Positions 17,020 to 26,742 of a stretch of DNA of 64,000 nt are shown here, piece by piece. This DNA is from Aliivibrio sp. 1S175. GTDB lineage: Bacteria > Pseudomonadota > Gammaproteobacteria > Enterobacterales > Vibrionaceae. The notes beneath the pieces are model-generated. The model did not search any database and had not been told where the DNA came from. It worked only from the letters and a program-made list of their open reading frames with translations. Position numbers and translations under genes: made by a program. The stretch spans positions 248,001 to 312,000 of the forward strand of contig NZ_MAJS01000046.1 in the NCBI RefSeq assembly GCF_001690985.1. Direction: 5' to 3'. Within the stretch, counting starts at the first letter, position 1; each line of letters starts with the position of its first letter.

Positions 17020-18456
17020 TTAATCCATTAAGCTTTTTGATTTAATGGCTTTTTTCGATAGCTCTTTCGCGAATGCGGCTATGTCATTCTCAAACTGTTT
17101 AACACTCTCACGAATATCATCTAATTTAACCGTCTGCATGTTTCTGTTTTCCATAATGACTTTGCCATTCACGATTGTCATATCTACATTGCTCGGGTTC
17201 GCTTGATAAACCAATGTGGCATACGGGTCATAATTTGGCATCATATTAGCGGACTGAGTTTCTACAATAATAATATCCGCTTTTTTCCCGACGTCTAAAG
17301 ATCCAATTTCATTTTCCATATGCAGCGCTTTAGCTCCGCCGATGGTTGCCATTTCAATCACTTGCTCTGGGATCATTATCGTTCTGTCTGAGTATTTTAA
17401 ACGCTGCATATTTGCGGCATAACTCAGTGTTCTCCATAGATCCACTTGGTTTGAACTCATTGGTCCATCAGTACCTAAACCAATTCGCATATCAGCACGA
17501 TACATATCCCACGCGGGGGCAATACCTGTTGCGCCTTTTGCATTCGCCATTGGGTTATATGAAATACCCGCATCCGCCTCTTTAAGTAAAACCTGATCGT
17601 GTTCTGATAAATGAATACCATGTGCAATCACAACGCGTTCATCAAGTACTCCAATCTCATCTAAATACTCAACCGGTGACGTCGCTTTTGTTGGATCTTT
17701 AATTCGAGTTTCTTCGTTTGGAAATTCAGCAACATGAATAAGTACGGGTACATCTTCACTTTTTGATAATTGATTAATTTCTTGAAGCTTCTCTTTACTC
17801 ACAGTATAAACCGCATGGGGAGCGAAAGCTGGCGTGATCAGAGGGTCATTCTTATACTCTTCAATAAACGTCTTTGCATACTCAATACCACCATAAGGTT
17901 GTTTTGCATCCACCACTGGAAACTTAATTACGGTTTCACCAAGCACGGCTCTTAAACCAACTTCTTTTGTTGCTTTTGCCATTTCATCCATGTGGTAATA
18001 CATATCAGCATATGTAGTTACACCGCTTTGTGCTAAATCGATAGCCCCTAACTTAGTGGCATTGTAAATTAATTCTCGACTTAGTTTTTCAGACTCTAAC
18101 GGGAAGAAATAAGCAAATAATCGATTTGATATTCCTTCTTCACCTAGACCACGAAAGGCTATCATTGGGAGGTGATTATGAGTATTAATCATACCTGGCA
18201 TTACGATACCATTTTTTGCATCAATCACTTTTGGCGCTTGGTATTGATTTAATAACTCTACCGTCCCAACAGCCAAAATCTTATCATTCTTAATCACAAC
18301 AACACCGTCATCAATCACCTGCATCGCAGAGTTCATTGTCAGTACTTGTCCATTATTTATGATCATATCGGCATTATATTTTTGTTTTTCTGTCGCCAAA
18401 CCGCAACCGGAAAGTAAAACAACACTTAAACTAAATACCAAACTTTTAAGCTTCAT
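17020..18456 (-). CDS. Lipoprotein amidohydrolase (SsnA/MtaD/TrzN-type deaminase)
   Basis: A 478-residue amidohydrolase-superfamily enzyme with a lipobox LLSGC (Cys18), so it is predicted to be membrane-anchored outside the cytoplasm. Metal ligands are visible as TH-N-H in NTHNHLPM, the histidines of LIHVAEF and VIAHGIHL, and the aspartate of LGTDGPMSS. This pattern fits the MTA/SAH deaminase and chlorohydrolase branch, which acts on purines and aromatic amines. An exported location is unusual for nucleoside deaminases. It is monocistronic. The substrate cannot be set from sequence. Confidence 0.85.
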   Translation of the reverse strand: MKLKSLVFSLSVVLLSGCGLATEKQKYNADMIINNGQVLTMNSAMQVIDDGVVVIKNDKILAVGTVELLNQYQAPKVIDAKNGIVMPGMINTHNHLPMIAFRGLGEEGISNRLFAYFFPLESEKLSRELIYNATKLGAIDLAQSGVTTYADMYYHMDEMAKATKEVGLRAVLGETVIKFPVVDAKQPYGGIEYAKTFIEEYKNDPLITPAFAPHAVYTVSKEKLQEINQLSKSEDVPVLIHVAEFPNEETRIKDPTKATSPVEYLDEIGVLDERVVIAHGIHLSEHDQVLLKEADAGISYNPMANAKGATGIAPAWDMYRADMRIGLGTDGPMSSNQVDLWRTLSYAANMQRLKYSDRTIMIPEQVIEMATIGGAKALHMENEIGSLDVGKKADIIIVETQSANMMPNYDPYATLVYQANPSNVDMTIVNGKVIMENRNMQTVKLDDIRESVKQFENDIAAFAKELSKKAIKSKSLMD

Positions 18457-18540
18457 TCCTAAACCTTAATTAAATATTCCCTAATAAGGAGTCACGTAAA
18501 TTTAAAGGGAAAAATAAACTTACCGTCTTTAAGATAAGAA

Positions 18541-18582
18541 AAAAGAACGTAAAGCGTTTATAGCTATACGTTCTTTTCTATT
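18541..18582. terminator. Terminator beside the small basic protein gene
   Basis: Perfect 11-bp stem AAAAGAACGTA / TACGTTCTTTT with a 15-nt loop; the A-rich left flank gives a U-tract for the minus-strand gene ending at 18606. Confidence 0.85.
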
Positions 18583-18605
18583 TTTATTTTAACGCTGATT
18601 AGGCG

Positions 18606-18755
18606 TTATAGTTCATACATTTTATCAAACTCACGTTGCGCTAAAATTTCTTCAATTTTTGAGCGAGCATCAGGTTTGATGTTTGCATCAGAACTTGCTT
18701 GTTTTGCTTTCTTCCTTGATTTAACTTCACGTACTGGTTTAATTTTATCAGTCAT
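18606..18755 (-). CDS. Small basic conserved-looking protein of unknown function
   Basis: A 49-residue, lysine/arginine-rich protein starting MTDKIKPVREVKSRKKAKQ and ending in an acidic/helical segment (SKIEEILAQREFDKMYEL). The start at 18755 is supported by GGAGAAG four bases upstream. A longer reading from 18809 would add 18 hydrophobic residues encoded by the leader and is not supported. The gene has its own terminator. It resembles short vibrio proteins of unknown role; I do not assign a function. Confidence 0.65.
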   Translation of the reverse strand: MTDKIKPVREVKSRKKAKQASSDANIKPDARSKIEEILAQREFDKMYEL

Positions 18756-18947
18756 ACACTTCTCCATTTGATAACTGAAGTATAACATTATTTTAATTAC
18801 TATTATCATAGTATCGTCAAATCATTCAAATTTAATAAATAAAAAACAAGCTTTAATTAATTTATAAACTGCTTTCCTTCACATTTATCAATCTTACTTT
18901 AAAAGATTATTTCAACTAATACTTGATAGCTATCACCAATAATGTAG

Positions 18948-19616
18948 TGGGATGTGAAAAATGCATATTTCACTTGGCCAATGATCTCTTCTGGTGGCGC
19001 TTATGCATTTAAGAAAACCACCTCTGGTTACAATGCGAAAGATACTGGTGTAAATAACCCAACAGCAGTTCATGGTCTTCAATTCTTAGTTGATATGGTA
19101 AATAAGGGGATCGTTAATCCAAATATGGATTATTCAGTGTCAGAAGCCGCCTTTGCTAAAGGGAATGCTGCAATGACAATCAATGGACCTTGGGCATGGG
19201 GGAACTTAGATAAACTTGGCGTAAATTATGGCGTCGCGGTTTTACCAACACTCAATGGAGGCAAAGGAAATCCATTTGTCGGTGTGTTAAGTGCTGGTAT
19301 TAATGCTTCAAGTCCGAATATTGATCTTGCCGTCGAATTTCTTGAAAACTACTTATATCAAGATGACGCTTTAAAAATCATGAATGATGATAAACCGCTA
19401 GGAGCAGTAACATTAAAGTCGTTCCAGAAAATATTAGAAAGCGATGAACGCATTAAATCCACCATGATTAATGCAGAGAATGGTGAAATCATGCCTAATA
19501 TCCCACAAATGACGTCTTATTGGTTCTCTGAAGGTGCTGCGATTGATAATGCAATGCAGGGAAAACAAACCGTCAAAGAAGCGTTAGACATGGCTGCACA
19601 ACAAATTACAAGATAA
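18948..19616 (+). pseudogene. malE: 5'-truncated malE (maltose-binding protein) remnant
   Basis: The frame encodes the C-terminal ~220 residues of a MalE-type maltose-binding protein: YFTWPMISSGGAYAF, AAMTINGPWAWGN, PFVGVLSAGINASSPN, DKPLGAV and GEIMPNIPQM are near-identical to the E. coli protein. Homology begins at the TGG codon at 18948 (WDVKNAYFTW). The preceding codon is TAG where the family has Met, and nothing upstream resembles the N-lobe or a signal peptide. A GTG at 18954 could start translation, but the product would lack export signal and half the ligand site. No malFGK genes adjoin it. It is best read as a recombination relic of malE. Confidence 0.88.
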
Positions 19617-19627
19617 TCAATCAATAC

Positions 19628-19660
19628 AAAGCTCGTACTCTACAATACGAGCTTTTTCTT
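19628..19660. terminator. Bidirectional terminator between the malE remnant and cpdP
   Basis: Perfect stem AAAGCTCGTA / TACGAGCTTT with an 8-nt loop and a following T-run. Confidence 0.88.
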
Positions 19661-19676
19661 ATTGAAGAATCTTATC

Positions 19677-20669
19677 TTAAAACTGCAATGAATCACCTTG
19701 CTCAGGAAAAATGAAATTAACACCTAACTTATTTGCATCCGCTAGCTGTTTTTTGATCGTCACTTTAGGATCTTCACTATTCTTTAAGCTATATTTAATA
19801 TGACTAATGACAACATTCAAACCATTTAATGACCCATTTCCATTCATGCTTTCAAGTACTGTCAGTTCTTTGAGTAGCCAGTTTGGTGTTAAATGCCCAA
19901 ATAGCGATTTATCTGGTGTTTCATTCGTAAAAGAAACTTCAATGATAATTCCTTTTAACTTTCCTTGTTTTACAAAAGGCGCCAATGTTGACCAAGCAGT
20001 TTTCAATGCTGAGCTTTTTTCTATTTCATCAGGCCCTGTATCCCCAAAATAAGCGAATACATCTCCTTTTATATCTTTTAAAATAAATGCGGTTGATTCT
20101 CCACCAGAATGAGACAGTGGTAAGGCCATTACGCTCATTGTGGTATTCAAAACAGGAACCCACGTCGTCGGTACCAAATCGACGTAATTGTATTTATTTA
20201 ATTTAAAACCATCGCCTTTATTACCAAAATTAGGCCATGCCGACCAGTTAAAGTAATTTTTCATAAGGTCTTTATTTGTCGCTTCCAGCCCATAGATCGG
20301 TTTTTTGCTGTCATCTGGAGAAGAAATAATTAAGCCTGCCACATGATCTAAATGAGCATGACTAATAAAGTAACCTTTAATTTTTTCATTTAATAAATAC
20401 CCTACTTTGGTGTAATGGGTATCATCTGGCAACGCTATATTTTTAAAAGCCCCTTTCTGCTCTGAAACAATCAATCCATTCACGACAGAACCGGCATCAA
20501 GCATGACAAAATTTGCATCTTGTTCACTCTTAATTAAAAAAGCCGTTAAATTGCCATCTTGGATCCCTCCTTTGCTCCCTAAAGTTACGGTATCAAAACT
20601 GTTTGATTGAGCGGTAAAAGACAATACAGACAAACAGGTAAATAACACGACTAATTTACTTTTAAACAT
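19677..20669 (-). CDS. cpdP: Periplasmic 3',5'-cyclic-nucleotide phosphodiesterase (class II), CpdP
   Basis: Hydrolyses cAMP/cGMP in the periplasm. The 330-residue length equals the precursor described from Vibrio fischeri, with a signal peptide ending near residue 22. The class II metallo-beta-lactamase-fold motif H104-A-H-L-D-H109 is present (SHAHLDHVAGL), followed by LPLSHSGGESTAF, FGDTGPD and the distal IEVSFTNE and GHLTP motifs. It is transcribed alone and convergent with the malE remnant. Such an enzyme would let the cell use external cAMP as a phosphate, carbon and nitrogen source or clear it from the periplasm. Confidence 0.92.
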   Translation of the reverse strand: MFKSKLVVLFTCLSVLSFTAQSNSFDTVTLGSKGGIQDGNLTAFLIKSEQDANFVMLDAGSVVNGLIVSEQKGAFKNIALPDDTHYTKVGYLLNEKIKGYFISHAHLDHVAGLIISSPDDSKKPIYGLEATNKDLMKNYFNWSAWPNFGNKGDGFKLNKYNYVDLVPTTWVPVLNTTMSVMALPLSHSGGESTAFILKDIKGDVFAYFGDTGPDEIEKSSALKTAWSTLAPFVKQGKLKGIIIEVSFTNETPDKSLFGHLTPNWLLKELTVLESMNGNGSLNGLNVVISHIKYSLKNSEDPKVTIKKQLADANKLGVNFIFPEQGDSLQF

Positions 20670-20831
20670 ATCCGACCTTATTTATTTGGCACACCCTTGT
20701 GCACAATCAGATAATACAATGAGAAAAATAAATGGTGTATTAAATATTTAAAACTATTGATAAGAAAGAAACTATAGGTAACAAAGATTCCCTTCCATGG
20801 AAAGCAAATCAAGCAATTGATTGTCTATTTT

Positions 20832-21653
20832 CTAATTATCCATCACTGTTGAAGTTTCATTTTGCTTTCTAAATTGTTCCGGAGTTACACCAGTATGCTT
20901 TCTGAACATTTTAATAAAAGAGGACCCTTGGCTATAACCAAGCTGATACGCTATTTCATTAATGCTTATGGATTCTTTCAATAGTGTCATTGCCTTAACT
21001 AGTTTTGCTCTCTGTCGCCAATCATTAAAGCTCATTTTTAATTCTTTTTGAAAACGTCTGGCTAGCGTCCTTTCTGTACTAAATACACGTTTAGCCCAAA
21101 CAGATAAACTCGAATCATCTTCAGGCGTTTCTTCCAGTTGCGTCAAAATAGGCGCTAATAACTTATCTTGCGTTGATGGTAAATAAATTTCAATCGGGTT
21201 TATTTTTACTAATCTATCCATAAGCACATAGCTAAGGCATTTATCTTCTTCTGAGCTCACCATCGTTGTTTTTCGTTCAATCAAGTCATCAATTATTGCT
21301 CTTAATAACGGTGTTAATGGGATCATACACGCGTGTTTAGGAAACTTTTCACTCAACTCTGCCGTAATATTAATGGCGCAATATTCGATGTCACTCCGAT
21401 TAAATGCTCGGTGCTTTTGGTAAGGAGGCGTCCAAATCGTATAGTTTGCAGGGCACACCATTTTCTGTTGATCGACTTCCATTTCTAACACGCCTTGCTT
21501 AATTAAATGCAACTGCCCCCAAGAATGAGAATGTGGCAAAGTTTCTGTTTTTGCTTCAATAAAAAAATAGTGGCAGAACACATCTGTTGGCAGTGTTTCT
21601 GTTAATTTAGGCATGAATTTTTTATATGTCGTAATCGCTATATCCGGTGTCAT
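20832..21653 (-). CDS. AraC-family transcriptional regulator with cupin N-domain
   Basis: A 273-residue regulator. An N-terminal AraC-type cupin (HSWGQLHLIKQGVLEMEV) is followed by two C-terminal helix-turn-helix motifs (STERTLARRFQKEL and INEIAYQLGYSQGSSFIKMF, then RKHTG). It is divergent from the EamA exporter at 21721 with a 67-bp gap. Regulator-exporter pairs with this layout are common, so it probably controls that exporter. The inducer is unknown. Confidence 0.88.
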   Translation of the reverse strand: MTPDIAITTYKKFMPKLTETLPTDVFCHYFFIEAKTETLPHSHSWGQLHLIKQGVLEMEVDQQKMVCPANYTIWTPPYQKHRAFNRSDIEYCAINITAELSEKFPKHACMIPLTPLLRAIIDDLIERKTTMVSSEEDKCLSYVLMDRLVKINPIEIYLPSTQDKLLAPILTQLEETPEDDSSLSVWAKRVFSTERTLARRFQKELKMSFNDWRQRAKLVKAMTLLKESISINEIAYQLGYSQGSSFIKMFRKHTGVTPEQFRKQNETSTVMDN

Positions 21654-21720
21654 AAATGGTATACCACTGCTCTCTGTATTAGTGTGACAATTCTGTTAAT
21701 TATCAATAACAGAGATTATT

Positions 21721-22617
21721 ATGAATTTATTTTTCCCAATCACTGCTGTATTTATTTGGGCAGCAAACGCAGTAGTAAGTAAACTAGCCACTGGCGCAAT
21801 AGAACCGGGGGCAATTGCTTTTTATCGCTGGCTTTTCGCTTTATTTATCTTGCTTCCGTTTTGTGTAAAACCGGTATGGCAACAACGACAATTAATAGTG
21901 AAGCATTTAGGTAAGCTCGCTATTCTTGCTTCACTTGGCATGGTATTAAATCAATGCCTTGCTTATTATGCTGCACACACAACCAGTGCAACCAACATCG
22001 CCGTTTTCTTATCCTTAATGCCCCTATTCAGTTTATTTCTAGCCGTGCCTTTATTAGGTAAACAGTTAAAGCAACAAGCATTAATAGGAGCCGTTATTTC
22101 ATTCTCTGGATTACTGTACATGCTCAGTGAAGGCAGCCCTGTCAGCTTACTAACGAAGGGAATTCAACAAGGTGATAGTTTGATGTTTATTTCCAGTTTG
22201 GCTTATGCGCTCTATTCAATATTGCTGAATAAATGGAAGTTACCTCTTAAGCCTTGGACTTCTGTCTTTTGCCAAATTACGATTGCAACTCTATTACAAC
22301 TTCCCCTACTGCTAAGTAGTAATTCCTATGCAATTACAACAACTGCCTTTCCTATGGTTCTGTTTGCTGCTGCATTTGCTTCCGTGTTAGCCCCATGGTT
22401 TTGGTTGAAAGGAGTTCAGCGAATTGGAGCAGCCCAAGCAACCTTATTTATGAACCTAGTTCCAATATTTACCGTGCTCATTAGTCTTCTCTTTTTAGGA
22501 CAGTCACCAACGGTATATCACCTAATTGGGGGCGGTTTTGTCTTTATTGGCTTGCTATTAGCTCAAGTGAAGATAGTGCCTTGTAGAGTTAACTTTAATC
22601 CTGATGTAATCAAATAA
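21721..22617 (+). CDS. EamA-family drug/metabolite exporter (DMT superfamily)
   Basis: A 298-residue inner-membrane protein with ten hydrophobic helices arranged as two EamA repeats. The first repeat opens with PITAVFIWAANAVVSK and AFYRWLFALFIL; the second has SLAYALYSILLNKW and MNLVPIFTVLISLL. It probably exports an amino acid or small metabolite by proton antiport. It is divergent from the AraC regulator and ends at a strong terminator. Confidence 0.88.
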   Translation: MNLFFPITAVFIWAANAVVSKLATGAIEPGAIAFYRWLFALFILLPFCVKPVWQQRQLIVKHLGKLAILASLGMVLNQCLAYYAAHTTSATNIAVFLSLMPLFSLFLAVPLLGKQLKQQALIGAVISFSGLLYMLSEGSPVSLLTKGIQQGDSLMFISSLAYALYSILLNKWKLPLKPWTSVFCQITIATLLQLPLLLSSNSYAITTTAFPMVLFAAAFASVLAPWFWLKGVQRIGAAQATLFMNLVPIFTVLISLLFLGQSPTVYHLIGGGFVFIGLLLAQVKIVPCRVNFNPDVIK

Positions 22618-22664
22618 TCGCTATCAACTACTCTCAGTATTTCTCATAATTGTCTGATAGTTAT

Positions 22665-22697
22665 AAAAAAGCCGATAACATTATCGGCTCTTTTTTT
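22665..22697. terminator. Bidirectional terminator between the EamA gene and manA
   Basis: Stem AGCCGATAA / TTATCGGCT with a 2-nt spacer at the palindrome centre, flanked by an A-run and a T-run. Confidence 0.88.
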
Positions 22698-23804
22698 CTA
22701 TTTAGATTCAAAAGCCCGAACTAATAATCCATCACCAGATACCTGATAAGCACCTGATTCAATGAATAATGACTGCCCAGCTAACAACACCGTGTCATTA
22801 AATTGAACCTTTCCTTTGGCAACCAATAATATTGAACGAGACGTCACCGTTAAAGATTGTTCATGCTCAGTGACTTGGCATAACGCTAGCCCGAAATCAG
22901 TCTCTGTTGGTTGCAATATTTGTTCTGACTTAACAAGCATTGGCACTAACTTTTCAGGGGTAAACGGAACAAATTGAGTACAAGCCATTAGCTCTGCCGT
23001 ATCAATATACTTTGGGGTAAGCCCTGCTCTTAATACATTATCTGAACACCCCATTAACTCAATACACGTCCCCTTTGTGTACGCGTGAATCGTTCCCGCA
23101 GGTAAATACATCGACTCACCCGGCTCTAACGTTAAACAATTCATATAAAGCGGCGCTAATATTCCAATATCACATGGGTAGTAATGTGCAAGCTCAACCA
23201 ATTGCTGCCACATTGGTTCGTTACAAGTAATAGCAATAGATAATGCTTGTGCAATAATCTGCTGTTTATCTTTTTGTGTTAGTTGCAACAAGGATAATAA
23301 TAACGTCTGATGATTAAATGTTTCACTGTGTAAGATAGTCTTTAATGCATCTGATTGAATTAAGTTAAGATTATCAATGATCTCTTCTAACGGCCTAAAC
23401 CCCACCATTATTTTAAAAGGTGACAGCGCCATGACCATTTCTGGTTTAGCATAAGCGTCTTTATAATTTCGGTGTGGTGCGTCTAAAGGAATATGTTGTG
23501 CATTTTCACGCTCAAAACCGGCTTTGGCTTGAACATTATTTGGATGTACTTGAAGCGATAAAGGTTGCGATGCACTCAATACTTTAAACAAAAATCGAAG
23601 TGGCTTTTGTTCAAGAAACTTATCCAGTGTTTGCCAAGAGCTATCATCAAGTTGAACTTTAGAAGGTAAGGATGGATGCCCCCCTAACCACAGTTCCGCA
23701 AGCGGTTTATCATCTTGGATCGGAAAACCAAACAAACCATAAAGTAAGTGGGATCCCCATTGATAATGGCGCAGCCCTGCTTCAACGTTATATACAGTAT
23801 TCAT
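22698..23804 (-). CDS. manA: Mannose-6-phosphate isomerase, class I
   Basis: Zinc enzyme interconverting mannose-6-phosphate and fructose-6-phosphate. The 368 residues show the type I PMI cupin features: YQWGS near the start, the metal-binding LQVHPNN, PEMVMAL, and GESMYLPAGTIHAY, then CSDNVLRAGLTPKY. The start overlaps the malY stop by one base, implying translational coupling in a malX-malY-manA operon. A manA gene in this operon is not the E. coli arrangement, and it suggests the imported sugar may enter through mannose-6-phosphate. Confidence 0.92.
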   Translation of the reverse strand: MNTVYNVEAGLRHYQWGSHLLYGLFGFPIQDDKPLAELWLGGHPSLPSKVQLDDSSWQTLDKFLEQKPLRFLFKVLSASQPLSLQVHPNNVQAKAGFERENAQHIPLDAPHRNYKDAYAKPEMVMALSPFKIMVGFRPLEEIIDNLNLIQSDALKTILHSETFNHQTLLLSLLQLTQKDKQQIIAQALSIAITCNEPMWQQLVELAHYYPCDIGILAPLYMNCLTLEPGESMYLPAGTIHAYTKGTCIELMGCSDNVLRAGLTPKYIDTAELMACTQFVPFTPEKLVPMLVKSEQILQPTETDFGLALCQVTEHEQSLTVTSRSILLVAKGKVQFNDTVLLAGQSLFIESGAYQVSGDGLLVRAFESK

Positions 23805-24991
23805 TAAGATTGCTCTTTAATTGCAGAAATGAGCGCAGATAAGCCTTTTTCCACTTTTATGCGCGGACAGCCTAGGTTAAGTCTCACAAAACCTTTTCCT
23901 GCAACCCCGTAAGTACTGCCTTGCATGATGGCAACTTTATGATTTTTAATTAAGCATTGATTTAATGCATCCATATCTAACGAAAAAGAAGACAGATCAA
24001 TCCATGCGAGATAAGTAGAGTCTGGAATTTGATAACCGATACTTGGTAGCTCCCTCGCCAATACCTCTTGAACATAGCGATGATTTTTATATAAATACGA
24101 CTTTAATTCATCAAGCCACGGGCCCCCTTCTTGATAAGCGGCCATTAAGCCAATAACACCAAGAATAGAAGGAGAAGAAAGCCCATCCACTTGTTTAAGG
24201 TTAAATAAGTAATGTTCTCTTGCAACATCATCAGCAATAAAAGCATAAGCCCCATTAAGCGCCGGAATGTTAAATGACTTTGATGCAGAACTGACTAAGG
24301 CCCAGCGACTCCCCATTCCAAACCCTTGCCAAGGCGTATGAGGTTTAAAACAGATGTCCATGTGGATCTCATCACTGATCACTGCCACATGGTATTTTTC
24401 ACAAAGAACCGCCATGCGCTTCAACTCATCAGCAGTCCAGATTTTGCCAGTTGGATTATGAGGGCTGCACAGCAATAAAATCGTGTTATTAGGATCAGAT
24501 AATTGAGCTTCAAATACATTCCAATCAATTTGATACCCTTCTGAAGAAGGCGATAATTGATTTGGAATAATCGTTCGTTCTAATCCTAAAATCATTTTAT
24601 CAAAGGCATCATAAGCTGGAGTATGAATAATAATACCTTCACCTGCACTGCTCCATTGACGGATCAACTGAGAAATAATATAAATAACAGATGGCCCATA
24701 AACAAGATGGTTATCATCAAGCTCAGCATTAAAACGGTTCTTAAACCAATCGTTAATCGCTCCTTTGAAATCACTGTGATCCCAACGGCTATAACCAAAA
24801 ACAGGATGCTCCATTCGTGATTTTAGTGCATTCATAACCACTGGTGGCGCAGCAAAATCCATATCTGATATTGTGAATGGCAAAAGATCGGCCTCACCGA
24901 AGCGATCAGCAACGTAATCCCATTGAGTGCAGTAACTGCCTTTACGATTGATTTGCTCAGAGAAAGTAAACATAGCGACTCCAAAGTTCAT
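23804..24991 (-). CDS. malY: MalY, PLP-dependent cystathionine beta-lyase / aminotransferase fold
   Basis: A 395-residue fold-type I PLP enzyme (PatB/MalY subfamily). Visible features are DMDFAAPP near the N terminus, LLCSPHNPTGKIW, VISDEIHMDI and the PLP-lysine site SSASKSFNIPALNGAY, with the distal RLNLGCPR. E. coli MalY cleaves cystathionine and also represses the maltose activator MalT. It is second in the operon, 62 bp after malX. The family call is strong; MalT interaction cannot be seen. Confidence 0.9.
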   Translation of the reverse strand: MNFGVAMFTFSEQINRKGSYCTQWDYVADRFGEADLLPFTISDMDFAAPPVVMNALKSRMEHPVFGYSRWDHSDFKGAINDWFKNRFNAELDDNHLVYGPSVIYIISQLIRQWSSAGEGIIIHTPAYDAFDKMILGLERTIIPNQLSPSSEGYQIDWNVFEAQLSDPNNTILLLCSPHNPTGKIWTADELKRMAVLCEKYHVAVISDEIHMDICFKPHTPWQGFGMGSRWALVSSASKSFNIPALNGAYAFIADDVAREHYLFNLKQVDGLSSPSILGVIGLMAAYQEGGPWLDELKSYLYKNHRYVQEVLARELPSIGYQIPDSTYLAWIDLSSFSLDMDALNQCLIKNHKVAIMQGSTYGVAGKGFVRLNLGCPRIKVEKGLSALISAIKEQS

Positions 24992-25053
24992 ATTTATGTG
25001 AACTAAAAAACAAAGAGTGTGAAAAAGGTGGAGAGAACCTCCACCTATAAAAA

Positions 25054-26631
25054 TTAAGCTGTTGCTGACATTAAGGATTGCATTTCATTTTTTACAATAT
25101 GAACTTGCGCACCAATAACAACCTGTAAGCTATGTTCATCAAGTTTAACGACACCAAGAGCGCCATACAGTTTTAGCTGAGCATCATCAACCAAACTCAT
25201 GTCTTCAACCGTCATACGTAAACGTGTAATACAGTTGTCTAATGACGTGATATTTTCTGCACCACCTAGAGCGGCAAGTATAAGTTTTCCTTTACCACCA
25301 GCCGTTGCAATAATTGCTGCTTCTTCTTTAGACATCGCAATATCTTCTGCTTCACGGCCCGGAGTTTTAAGGTTGAACTTAAGAATCGCAAACTTAAACA
25401 CAAAGTAATAAACCGCGAACCAAACACCTGCAACCACAGGAACTAAGTACCATTTAGTAGACAGACCTTGAAGCACACCAAAGACTAAGAAATCAATAAT
25501 GTTGCCATCGGTATTACCAATAGTAACGTCTAGCATCCCCATGATCATGAAGCCAAAGCCAGTTAAAATTGCGTGGATAAAATACAAAACTGGCGCAACG
25601 AATAGGAACAAGAACTCAAGTGGTTCGGTGATACCACCAACAATACAAGCAACCACACCAGAAACTAATAACGCTTTAATCTTGCTGCGGTTTTCAACTT
25701 TAGCACAATGGTACATCGCTAAAGCAGCACCAGGAAGGCCACCTAAGAACGCAGGCATTTTACCTTGAGATAAGAAAGCAGTAACTGATGGAGTGAAGCC
25801 TTGAGTTTCAGAACAAGAAAGCTCTGAATAGAAAATGTTTAATGCACCAGACACCGTATCACCACACACTTCCATCGTACCGCCCGCTTCAGTAAAACGG
25901 ATAAGCGCAACTAAAATATGATGAAGACCAATAGGTAAAAGTAGACGTTCGCTCATGCCAAATAAGAAAGGACCAAAATCACCTGCACCCGCAATTACAT
26001 GACCAATACCATTAATACCTGCCGCAAAGTAAGGCCAAATAAAAGGAACCAATAAACCAACAACGCCTAACGTAATGGTTGAAATAATAGGAACAAAACG
26101 AGCACCACCAAAGAAAGCTAATGCATCAGGCATTTTAAATGTGTAGAAGCGAACATGCAGCTTAGCAACGATAATACCAACGATAACCGCCCCTAAAATA
26201 CCCGTATCAATCGATTCGGTCCCTAAGATAGATTTCACACCGTAAGCTTCACGCAGTACTTCATTGTCAAGTACGCCGTTCACCGTTAGGTAGAAGTTAA
26301 CCGCTAAATTTAATGCCGCGTAACCAACTAAACCCGAGAATGCAGCCACCCCTTTCTCTTCACGAGCAAGACCCATAGGAATCGCAATCGCAAACATGAC
26401 AGGCAGATAAATAAACGCAACTAAACCAATTTTAGTCATCCATATAAATAAATACTGGAAGATTACATTATCAAAAAATGGCATTGCTTCTTTTAATGCC
26501 GCACTTGAAAAAGAACTCCCGATACCGAGTAAGATACCCGAGAATGCAAGCAAAGCAACAGGAACCATAAAGGTTTTCCCTAAGCTTTGTAAGAACTCCC
26601 ATAACGTCGTTTTATTCGCTTTTTGCTGCAT
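25054..26631 (-). CDS. malX: MalX, PTS glucose/maltose-type EIICB component
   Basis: A 525-residue sugar transporter of the PTS. The EIIC part (about residues 1-420) has the glucose-family membrane core, with LLLPIGLHHILVALIRF, GITEPLEFLFLFVAPVLY and the conserved NTDGNIIDF. The C-terminal EIIB domain carries the phosphorylated cysteine C467 in LDNCITRLRM. No EIIA is encoded nearby, so a general EIIA-Glc would serve. It heads the malX-malY-manA operon, divergent from malI. Confidence 0.93.
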   Translation of the reverse strand: MQQKANKTTLWEFLQSLGKTFMVPVALLAFSGILLGIGSSFSSAALKEAMPFFDNVIFQYLFIWMTKIGLVAFIYLPVMFAIAIPMGLAREEKGVAAFSGLVGYAALNLAVNFYLTVNGVLDNEVLREAYGVKSILGTESIDTGILGAVIVGIIVAKLHVRFYTFKMPDALAFFGGARFVPIISTITLGVVGLLVPFIWPYFAAGINGIGHVIAGAGDFGPFLFGMSERLLLPIGLHHILVALIRFTEAGGTMEVCGDTVSGALNIFYSELSCSETQGFTPSVTAFLSQGKMPAFLGGLPGAALAMYHCAKVENRSKIKALLVSGVVACIVGGITEPLEFLFLFVAPVLYFIHAILTGFGFMIMGMLDVTIGNTDGNIIDFLVFGVLQGLSTKWYLVPVVAGVWFAVYYFVFKFAILKFNLKTPGREAEDIAMSKEEAAIIATAGGKGKLILAALGGAENITSLDNCITRLRMTVEDMSLVDDAQLKLYGALGVVKLDEHSLQVVIGAQVHIVKNEMQSLMSATA

Positions 26632-26742
26632 AAAATATCCTTAATTAATCACTTCAAATAAATATCATTAAGTAATTTAAACCTCTTCTATTGATTTAAA
26701 TTTTCTCTTAATCTTGGTCAATACAATACACCTGACAAATTT

